Part shown: in pieces, positions 42,061 through 51,311 of the stretch | How the letters are laid out: every line of letters begins with the position of its first letter | How positions within the stretch are numbered: position 1 is the stretch's first letter | Translations under genes and position numbers: made by a program | The notes under the pieces: model-generated | Told to the model about the DNA's origin: nothing | Databases searched by the model: none | What the model saw: the letters and a program-made list of their open reading frames with translations, nothing else | Assembly: GCA_041287425.1 (NCBI GenBank) | Contig: JBEULG010000016.1 | Coordinates: 62,001-126,000 of the forward strand | Length of the DNA stretch: 64,000 bases | Direction: 5' to 3' | Source of the DNA: JAFGSI01 sp041287425 | Lineage (GTDB): Bacteria > Chloroflexota > Anaerolineae > Anaerolineales > Villigracilaceae

Positions 42061-43968
42061 ATGACCGGAGTCTCTGACCGGCCGCCATCCAGGCGATTCG
42101 CTCTCCTGGGCGCGCCTCCTTTTTGGTTGAGCCTCTTCGTCTTCCTGGCCCTCGTCATCGGCCGGCTGATTCTGACCGATTACGGCGAGGCTTGGGACGA
42201 ACACAACTTCTTCCAGTATGGGGGCGAGGCCCTCTCGGCCTACGAAGCGCTCTTTTCCGGCCGGGCAGCCTTGCCCTACAGCGACCCAACCCTGCGCCAC
42301 TACGGCGCCTGGTTCTGGATGCTGTGCGTGCTGCTCGGCCGACTTTTCCCCAATGCGTATATTTCCGATGTGGCGCACGGCCTGACCTTCCTGACCTTCC
42401 AGGCCGGGGTCGTGGGCATGTATGCCCTGGCGCGGCGCTGGCTGAAACCCTGGCCGGCCTTCGGGGCGGCGCTGCTCCTCGCCACCCAGCCGCTGCTATG
42501 GGGGCACGCCTTCATCAACGAGCGCGACATCCCCTGTCTGAGCGGCTTCATCTTGACGGTGTACTTCGGCCTGCGCTGGAAAGATTCGCTCGCCGGCGCC
42601 CTGCCTGCTCCCCAACCGCCGCCCGCTCCGCCGGAGAGAGGCGCCGACTGGCGCGCCCTGCCCCTCTCCCTGCGCCTGCTGCTGCCCGCCCTGTGGGCGC
42701 TCGGCGGCCTGGCGCTCGCCTGGGGAACCGGGCGGGCAGTTCAGGGCTGGCTGGAGCGCGCCCCCGCGCTGGCCGACCCAACCTTCGTCCACGACCTCGA
42801 CCTCTACCTGCGCCCCTGGCTGGCCAGGTTCTGGGGGGCGGCTCTCTTCCTGATCGGCAGCCTGCTCTGGCTGGCGCTGACGGCTCTGCCCTTCCTGCCG
42901 CGCTGGCGCGCCGCCCTGTGGACGGGCGACCTGCGGCCGCGCCTGCAACTGACCGGCCGTCTGCTGCGCTCGCCGCTCTTCTGGGCCGCGGCCGCCGCCC
43001 TCGGCCTGACGGCCGGGATTCGCATCCTGGGCTGGATGGCCGGCGCCCTGGTCGCCTGGTTTGCCTGGCAGCAGCACCGTCAACGCGCCCTTTGGCCGCT
43101 GGCCCTCTATGCCCTGACCGCCTTCGCAATCCTGTACCTGACCTGGCCCTACCTGTGGGGTGAACCGTTCTTGCGCCTCCTCATCACCTTGCGCCTCATG
43201 CTGACCTTCCCCTGGCCAGGGCAAGTGTTGTTCAACGGCCAGTACTACGCCGGCAACGAAGTCCCCCCTTCTTACTTGCCGCGCCTGATGGCCTTGCAGA
43301 CGAGCGAGCCTGTCCTCCTCCTGGCCCTGGCAGGGCTGATCTTGCTCCTGTGGGGAGCGGCACGCCGCACACCGCAGGCCGGGCTGGGACAAATCGTCCT
43401 TCTCTGGCTCGGCCTGCCGTTGGCCGGCGCCATGCTGGGCAGCGCCTATCTGTACGATAACTTCCGGCAGTTCCTGTTCCTTCTGCCGCCGCTCTTCCTG
43501 CTGGCCGGGCGCGGGCTGGAGGCGCTTTGGGAGCGCCTGCCGCATCCGGCCTGGGCGCTCGTGTGCGGCCTGAGCCTCCTGCCCGGCCTGATCGGTCTGT
43601 TCTCCCTGCACCCTTACCAATACATTTACTACAACAGTCTGACGGGCGGCGTGAGCGGCGCCTTCCGCCGCTACGAGATGGACTACTGGGGGACCTCCTT
43701 CCGCGCCGCCGCCGATTACCTGAACCGCTGCGCTCCCCCCGGCGCCCGCGTCGTCGTCTGGGGGCCGCCGACCACCTTCTGGCGTTACGCCCGGCCCGAC
43801 CTGCGCGTCTATCACGCCCTCGAAACCGGCCGCCCTCAGGCCGATTTCTACGCCCTGATTTCCACCCGTTACGACGCCGACCTGACCATCTACCCCGACC
43901 TGCCGATTCTGTTCCAGGTGCAAAAGGGCGGGGCGGTCCTGGCCGTCGTCCGCTATGTGCCGCCATGA
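42061..43968 (+). CDS. GT39/ArnT-like polyprenyl-phosphate glycosyltransferase
   Basis: A membrane protein of 635 residues with about twelve hydrophobic helices. The first outside loop has DYGEAWDEHNFFQYG, whose Asp/Glu pair is typical of the GT39/GT83 PMT/ArnT fold, and WGHAFINERDIPCLSGF matches the second conserved loop. Such enzymes move a sugar from a polyprenyl phosphate to protein or lipid outside the cell. A roughly 100-residue insertion (about 190-300) with two more hydrophobic segments follows. The stop overlaps the next gene (ATGA), so it works with a GT2 and a methyltransferase. Confidence 0.8.
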   Translation: MTGVSDRPPSRRFALLGAPPFWLSLFVFLALVIGRLILTDYGEAWDEHNFFQYGGEALSAYEALFSGRAALPYSDPTLRHYGAWFWMLCVLLGRLFPNAYISDVAHGLTFLTFQAGVVGMYALARRWLKPWPAFGAALLLATQPLLWGHAFINERDIPCLSGFILTVYFGLRWKDSLAGALPAPQPPPAPPERGADWRALPLSLRLLLPALWALGGLALAWGTGRAVQGWLERAPALADPTFVHDLDLYLRPWLARFWGAALFLIGSLLWLALTALPFLPRWRAALWTGDLRPRLQLTGRLLRSPLFWAAAAALGLTAGIRILGWMAGALVAWFAWQQHRQRALWPLALYALTAFAILYLTWPYLWGEPFLRLLITLRLMLTFPWPGQVLFNGQYYAGNEVPPSYLPRLMALQTSEPVLLLALAGLILLLWGAARRTPQAGLGQIVLLWLGLPLAGAMLGSAYLYDNFRQFLFLLPPLFLLAGRGLEALWERLPHPAWALVCGLSLLPGLIGLFSLHPYQYIYYNSLTGGVSGAFRRYEMDYWGTSFRAAADYLNRCAPPGARVVVWGPPTTFWRYARPDLRVYHALETGRPQADFYALISTRYDADLTIYPDLPILFQVQKGGAVLAVVRYVPP

Positions 43969-44915
43969 AAACACTTTTCATCCTGACCCCCGTTTACAAC
44001 GACTGGCAGGCGCTGGCCCGCCTCATCGAGGAATTGCAGGCCCTCGGCCGAGAACAGGGGCTGGCCCTCCACCTGCTCGTGGTCAACGATGGCTCCTCGT
44101 CCCTGCCCGAAGCGCCGCCCATCCCGCAGGGCAGCCTGCAGACCGTCCAGGTGCTGCATCTGGCGCGCAACCTGGGCCATCAACGCGCCATCGCCATCGG
44201 CCTGGCCTTCGCCCATCAGATGGACGTGCAGGCGCCGCTCATCGTCATGGATTGCGACGGCGAAGACCGTCCGCAAGACATCCCCCGCCTGCTCGCCGAG
44301 GCCGAACGGAGGCCGGATGTCATCGTCTTCGCCCGCCGCGCCCGGCGCTCGGAGAGCCTGCTCTTTCGTTCCTTCTACCTGATCTTCAAAGCCATCTTTC
44401 GCCTCCTGACGGGGCGCAGCATCGCCTTCGGCAATTTTTGCCTGATTCCGCCCTCGCTGCTGGGACGGGTCGTTTACCTGCAGGAAATCTGGAATCACTT
44501 TGCCGCCGGCATTCTGCGCGCCGGCCTGCCCTGGACGAGCATCCCCACCGACCGCGGCCGCCGCTACGCCGGCCGCTCGCACATGAGCCTGACGCCGCTC
44601 GTCCTGCACGGCCTGAGCGCCATCTCGGTCTACGTCGAAATCGTCTATGCCCGCCTCATCTTCTTTGCCCTGGCCCTCCTGGGCGCCGACGTGCTCGGCT
44701 TTCTGGCGCTGCTCTACGTCCGCTATCTGACCCCCCTGGCCATCCCCGGCTGGGCCACCACGGTCGCCATCGGGCTGACGCTGCTGGCCTCGCAGGCCTT
44801 CCTCTTTTTGGCGCTGCTGACCTTCTTGCTGCTGAGTTATCGCAGCGCCCGCATGTTCATCCCCGCCAGCGACTACCCGGCCTACCTGCTGCGGGTCGAA
44901 AAATGGGAACGCTGA
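43965..44915 (+). CDS. GT2 glycosyltransferase with two C-terminal membrane helices
   Basis: A 316-residue GT-A transferase of the DPM1/GtrB type. FILTPVYNDWQALARLIEEL, the LVVNDGSSS turn, RNLGHQRAIAIGLAFA and the metal site MDCDGEDRPQDI are all clear; the last 90 residues hold two hydrophobic segments. GtrB-type enzymes load glucose or a related sugar onto polyprenyl phosphate, which would feed the GT39-like enzyme encoded just before. It overlaps both neighbours. Confidence 0.87.
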   Translation: MKTLFILTPVYNDWQALARLIEELQALGREQGLALHLLVVNDGSSSLPEAPPIPQGSLQTVQVLHLARNLGHQRAIAIGLAFAHQMDVQAPLIVMDCDGEDRPQDIPRLLAEAERRPDVIVFARRARRSESLLFRSFYLIFKAIFRLLTGRSIAFGNFCLIPPSLLGRVVYLQEIWNHFAAGILRAGLPWTSIPTDRGRRYAGRSHMSLTPLVLHGLSAISVYVEIVYARLIFFALALLGADVLGFLALLYVRYLTPLAIPGWATTVAIGLTLLASQAFLFLALLTFLLLSYRSARMFIPASDYPAYLLRVEKWER

Positions 44916-45616
44916 ACAGTTCCTCCTACATCGGCGGCGAACTGGACATCTTCGCCGAGGCGGTGCGCTGGAAGGCCTACTTTGGCCGTCTCCTGCGCCC
45001 CTACCTGGGAGAACGCGTCCTGGAGGTCGGCGCCGGTCTGGGGGCGACGACCGCTGCCCTCTGCTCCGGGCGCGAAAGGGAATGGTGGTGCCTCGAACCA
45101 GACCCGGCCCTGCTGGCGCACATCGAAGCGCGGTTGCGGACCTCGCGCCTGCCGCCCTGCTGCCGCGCCGTCCCCGGCGCCCTGCAAGATGTGCCCGCCT
45201 CGGCCCGCTTCGACACCATCCTCTACATTGACGTCCTCGAACACATCGAAGACGACCGCGCCGAATTGGAGCGGGCGGCCGCCCGCCTGCTCCCCGGCGG
45301 ACATCTCATCGTCCTCGCCCCGGCCTGTCCGGCGCTCTACAGCCCCTTCGACCGCGCCATCGGCCACTATCGCCGCTACACGCGCGCCGCCCTGCAAGCC
45401 CTCACCCCGCCCCAGACGCGGCTGATCGTGCTGCGCCATCTCGATTCGCTCGGATTCTTCCTTTCTCTCGCCAACCGCAGTCTCCTGCGTCAGTCCATGC
45501 CCAGCCGCCGCCAAATCCTGTTTTGGGACCGCCTCCTGACGCCCTTGACCCGCCTGAGCGATTGGCTGGTCCGATATACCTTTGGGCGTTCCCTTCTCGC
45601 CGTGTGGGAAGCCTGA
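44903..45616 (+). CDS. Class I SAM-dependent methyltransferase
   Basis: A 237-residue methyltransferase. The SAM loop is VLEVGAGLGATTAAL, acidic loop CLEPDP, and FDTILYIDVLEHIEDDRAEL followed by LLPGGHLIVLAPA is typical of the Methyltransf_11/23 group. HYRRYTRAAL is a common motif of the group acting on sugar- or lipid-linked substrates. The start lies 13 bases inside the preceding gene. Its target is probably the glycan made by the two upstream transferases, by inference from position. A decayed HAD-IB gene follows with no gap. Confidence 0.85.
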   Translation: MGTLNSSSYIGGELDIFAEAVRWKAYFGRLLRPYLGERVLEVGAGLGATTAALCSGREREWWCLEPDPALLAHIEARLRTSRLPPCCRAVPGALQDVPASARFDTILYIDVLEHIEDDRAELERAAARLLPGGHLIVLAPACPALYSPFDRAIGHYRRYTRAALQALTPPQTRLIVLRHLDSLGFFLSLANRSLLRQSMPSRRQILFWDRLLTPLTRLSDWLVRYTFGRSLLAVWEA

Positions 45617-45625
45617 CAGCCCGCC

Positions 45626-46125
45626 ACGCCGCTGGCCCTGTTCGACCTCGATTACACTATCCTGAGCGGCGACAGCGAAGCCTTGTGGAGCCGCTTCCTG
45701 TTCGAAAAGGGCTTGGTCGATAAAGGCTTCCTGATTCGCATCACCGATTATTATCATGCCTGCGAGGTCGGCAGGATGGATATCCATGCATACCAGGCGT
45801 TTTTTCTTTATCCCTTGACCATTTACCCCCCCATCCAAACTGCATGAATGGCGCGCCGAATACCTGCGGCAGGCGGTGCGTCCGGCCATCATGCGCCGGG
45901 TCAAGCGGTTTCGCGCGCTGGGCTTTCCGCGAGGGCAAGGTGCAACGACTGGAGCAATGGCTAGCCGAACACGGCATGACGTTGGAAAGCAGTTGGGGCT
46001 ATGGCGATTCGCACAACGACCTGCCGCTCTTGACCCGCGTGGAACACCCGGTAGCCGTCCTGCCTGACCCCATCCTGCGGGCTTATGCCAGCGAGCATGG
46101 CTGGAAAATTATCGACAGCGCCTGA
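45626..46125 (+). pseudogene. HAD-IB hydrolase pseudogene
   Basis: The start ALFDLDYTILSGDSEALW with GRMDIHAYQAFF and the end FREGKVQRLEQWLAEHG with SWGYGDSHNDLPLL are both typical of the SerB-like HAD-IB family. They are in different frames, with a stop codon near 45845, a frameshift at about 45925 (RALGF to REGKV) and the central 70 or so residues deleted. The first part directly continues the methyltransferase frame past its stop. It cannot make a functional enzyme. Confidence 0.85.
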
Positions 46126-46167
46126 AATTCCTGCGTTATCTTTTACACAACATTAACGCACCCCTAT

Positions 46168-46195
46168 TTGCGAAATTGCTCACAATCGGTACAAT
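46168..46195 (+). promoter_or_regulatory. Promoter with long leader for membrane protein
   Basis: TTGCGA (46168-46173), 16-base spacer, TACAAT (46190-46195). The next start codon is 123 bases away, leaving a GC-rich leader of about 115 bases with no recognised riboswitch. Confidence 0.5.
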
Positions 46196-46317
46196 AGAGG
46201 GTGGATACTTTACTTCGCCCGTCCGCTTCAGTGGGCGCCAACCCGCGAAACGCCCGTTTTGCCGGCCCTGATTGCGGCGGCGCGGGAACATTTTCGGCGA
46301 ATTCAAGGAGAAATCTC

Positions 46318-47091
46318 GTGAAACTGACCGAACGCAAATGGTTCTACCCGCTGGTCTATTTCCTGCTGGCCTTCATTTCGTTTCTACCGCTCTACACCGA
46401 GCGACCCTACGACCCGCGTGATACGCAAAAAGTCATCTTCGAGATTTTGCAAGTGGCCCCGCAGCCTTACGCGGCCTGGGGCTGGGTCTTTCACGTCCTG
46501 ACCCTGGCGGTCATCGGCCTCTCGGTTTGGAAAGCGGCCCTCGGCGGGCGCGCCATCGCCGCCTACTTCGGCCTGAACTACCTGGTGATTGCCGCCGCGC
46601 AGACCAGCGGCCTGACGCCCTCCTACGGGTTTGCCGTCCATACCGGGGCGCTGGTGGCCGACGTTCTGCTCGGCCTGCTCTGGCTGTGGATGGCGTGGAA
46701 AGACAGGCTGCGGCTCGACTGGCAGGCGATTCCGCGCGGACGCTGGCTGTTGCTGCCCTTCGCCTTGCTCGTCTTCTGGTCGCCAATTGCTTACCAGGGC
46801 GGGCGCTTCGTCTTCGATTTCAATCCCCTGCTCTTGCTCACCTCGCCCGATTACGGCCTGGCCTACTGTTTTCTGACGCCGGTCTTCGTCTTTCTGCTCA
46901 TCCTGGCCTGGCCGCAGGTGGATTCCTTCGCCTTCCGCGTGACGGCCTTCAACGGCCTGCTCTATGGCCTGTTCAACCTGGCGGCCTGGGCCGACCCGGC
47001 CACGCGGGTGATGGGCGTGATGCACCTGCCGCTGCTGGTGATACCCCTGGCCGCGCTCTGGCTGGCGCGCTCCCAGCCGCCTTCCATCTGA
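46318..47091 (+). CDS. Polytopic membrane protein, function unknown
   Basis: A 257-residue integral membrane protein with about seven hydrophobic segments. The start is GTG at 46318, supported by AAGGAG 8 bases upstream; an in-frame start at 46201 would lie at the transcription start and gives an implausible N-terminus. Sequence marks include LPLYTERPYDPRDTQKVIFE near the N-terminus and SYGFAVHTGALVADVLLGLL. I do not recognise a family. It seems intact though both sides hold decayed genes. Confidence 0.65.
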   Translation: MKLTERKWFYPLVYFLLAFISFLPLYTERPYDPRDTQKVIFEILQVAPQPYAAWGWVFHVLTLAVIGLSVWKAALGGRAIAAYFGLNYLVIAAAQTSGLTPSYGFAVHTGALVADVLLGLLWLWMAWKDRLRLDWQAIPRGRWLLLPFALLVFWSPIAYQGGRFVFDFNPLLLLTSPDYGLAYCFLTPVFVFLLILAWPQVDSFAFRVTAFNGLLYGLFNLAAWADPATRVMGVMHLPLLVIPLAALWLARSQPPSI

Positions 47092-47182
47092 CCAGCGAAC
47101 CCAAGCCCCCACCGCTGAAGGCGGATTTGGCCTGGATTTGGGCGGTTTTGCTATCCATTTGTCTTTTTCTCGTATGGATGTT

Positions 47183-47230
47183 GTAGCGCAAGTCTCCGAC
47201 CTGCTCCCGCAAATCGGAGATTTGCGCCAC
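47183..47230. repeat. GTAG...CCAC palindromic repeat
   Basis: GTAGCGCAAGTCTCCGACCT, then GCAAATC-GGA-GATTTGC and GCCAC. It shares the CAAATC/GATTTG core with the repeat at 29183 and at 48090-48165. It lies directly upstream of the frameshifted gene. Confidence 0.7.
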
Positions 47231-47246
47231 CATCAGGAGACGTTTA

Positions 47247-47850
47247 TGGAAAGCCTCACCATTCTGGTCGTTCTGCTCATCCTGCTTGTGTTTGCGGGTG
47301 GGATCCTTTTTTCTATCACCGCAAACCGCCGGGCCAAAGAAGCCAAAATGCAGATGGCGCAAACGCTGGGCATGACCCCGCTGGAGCCAGACCCCCACCC
47401 TGCTGGCGCAAATTTCGGGCCTCTATCAGACGCCAGGCAACAACCCGCGTCACTCCTTGCGCAACGTCACCCACCGCAGCCTGCCCGACGGGGAACTGTT
47501 TCTCTTTGACCTGCTAGACCGCGATGGAGAAAGTGATTCCTGGATTGAGCGCCAGGCAGTGGCGATTCGCTCACATACCCTGCGCCTGCCGCCCTTCCAT
47601 CTCTTCCCTAAAGTGGATACTGCCCAATACGCCCTGGGCGGCCTGGCGAACATGATTGTCGAGTGGGGCGCCTCCAAAGTCGGGACTCCGGTGCAGTTTC
47701 CCGAATTTCCGGCCTTTCAGGCGCGTTACGTTGTCACTTCCACCGACCCTGAAGCCGCGCGGCGCTTTTTCGATGAAGACAAGGCGCGTTATTTTGCCAA
47801 AACCGAATATTACGGCCTGCGCGTGGGCGGGAGTCTCTTCACTTTTGCCG
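47247..47850 (+). pseudogene. Frameshifted membrane-anchored protein of unknown family
   Basis: An N-terminal helix (LTILVVLLILLVFAGGILF) and NRRAKEAKMQMAQTLGM are read in one frame up to a run of five C at about 47392-47396. One base fewer there would join it to the next frame, TLLAQISGLYQTPGNNPRHS, then SLPDGELFLFDLLDRDGE and onward. The second part runs past its expected end into the DUF418 remnant, so the true C-terminus is lost too. GGAGACG precedes ATG 47247. Family not recognised. Confidence 0.65.
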
Positions 47851-47853
47851 AAG

Positions 47854-48066
47854 ATGGCGCTGACCAATTACCTGACCCAATCCATCGTCTGCACGTTGAT
47901 TTTCTACGGCTAGGGGTTGGGATTGTTCGGCAAAATGGGCGCGGCGGCGGGCATCGGCCTGACCATCGTCATCTACCTGCTGCAAATCCCCCTCAGTCAC
48001 TGGTGGATGAAACGCTTCCAATACGGCCCCGCCGAATGGCTATGGCGCTCGCTGACCTATCCTTAA
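47854..48066 (+). pseudogene. C-terminal remnant of a DUF418 membrane protein
   Basis: The frame ALTNYLTQSIVCTLIFYG, a TAG at 47911-47913, then GLGLFGKMGAAAGIGLTIVI and WWMKRFQYGPAEWLWRSLTY matches the end of DUF418 proteins, where FYGYGLGLFG is usual, so TAG replaces a Tyr codon. The other 80 percent of the gene is missing. Confidence 0.8.
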
Positions 48067-48089
48067 GCCGCAGCCCATGCGCCGCCCGT

Positions 48090-48165
48090 AGCGCAAGTTT
48101 TCAACCTGCGCGTGCAAATCGGAGATTTGCACCACGTAGGGCAAGTCTCTGACTTGCCCGCGCGC
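48090..48165. repeat. Two GTAG...CCAC palindromic repeats
   Basis: Two related palindromes in a row, GTGCAAATC-GGA-GATTTGCAC with CCAC and GGGCAAGTC-TCT-GACTTGCCC, each preceded by a GTAG. They separate the DUF418 remnant from the next truncated gene. Confidence 0.7.
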
Positions 48166-48185
48166 CACAGGAAGGACTTTGCTCA

Positions 48186-48359
48186 ATGTCACCCAAACAT
48201 CTTCTCCTCCTCGGCGGATACGGCAACACCGGCCTCCCGTTGGCGCGCCTGCTGCTGGCGCATAGCAACTGCTCCATCACGCTGGCCGGGCGCAGCCTGG
48301 AAAAAGCGCGGCAGGCGGAGGAGTTGTTTGAGAGTTTGTTGAGTGAGAGTTTCTCGTGA
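48186..48359 (+). pseudogene. Truncated Rossmann-fold (saccharopine dehydrogenase-like) N-terminus
   Basis: Only 57 residues: KHLLLLGGYGNTGLPLARLL and CSITLAGRSLEKARQAEEL, the first beta-alpha-beta unit of an NAD(P)-binding domain similar to saccharopine reductase-like proteins. The frame stops at the terminator, so the rest of the gene is gone. Confidence 0.7.
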
Positions 48360-48400
48360 AAAACCGTCCCGAAGGTTCCTAAGCCTTCGGGACGGTTCGT
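48357..48400. terminator. clpB terminator (bidirectional)
   Basis: A perfect 14-base-pair stem (48362-48375 with 48384-48397), loop TTCCTAAG. On the minus strand it is followed by TTTTT, terminating clpB. Confidence 0.9.
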
Positions 48401-48401
48401 T

Positions 48402-51005
<2,604 letters not shown>

Positions 51006-51311
51006 GGTCTTTCTCCTTACCGATAAGTGCTTGTAAGACAACTGCAGGCAGTTGTCCTACAAAACTATACGGCATGTGTGTTGGAGAAAAGTTGGAGGCA
51101 GGTAAAAAATGTATCATAGAGCCATGCCCCCCAACTGGAACGCACCGACTGGTATTTGCGCACAGAACGTCCCAAAAGTGCAGGGCCTTCGGGACGTTAT
51201 GATACCCGCCTGCCAATTGTGATAGAATTTACATAACATCCAACATACCCCGCCGGCAGAACGACCGCGCCCGCCCGGTATGTTGTTTCATACGCATACG
51301 GGAGGCTGCGC
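51006..51311. other. Divergent intergenic region clpB / beta-helix gene
   Basis: No gene is seen. It holds a palindrome GACAACTG-CAG-GCAGTTGTC (about 51037-51055), an inverted repeat AACGTCCC/GGGACGTT (about 51165-51200), a TATAGT possibly serving clpB (51064-51069, minus), and an extended -10 TGATAGAAT (51220-51228) for the plus-strand gene. No CIRCE element is present. Confidence 0.6.

Noticed and set aside
46201..46317. N-terminal extension of the membrane protein from an in-frame start at 46201
   Set aside because: It would begin next to the predicted transcription start, has no ribosome-binding site, and GTG 46318 has a good AAGGAG.
47911..47913. TAG in the DUF418 frame as a pyrrolysine codon
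   Set aside because: Only the last fifth of the gene is present and it lies in a region of decayed genes, so a nonsense mutation is the simple answer.
51006..51311. CIRCE/HrcA operator upstream of clpB
   Set aside because: No TTAGCACTC-N9-GAGTGCTAA-like inverted repeat is present; the palindromes there belong to other repeat families.
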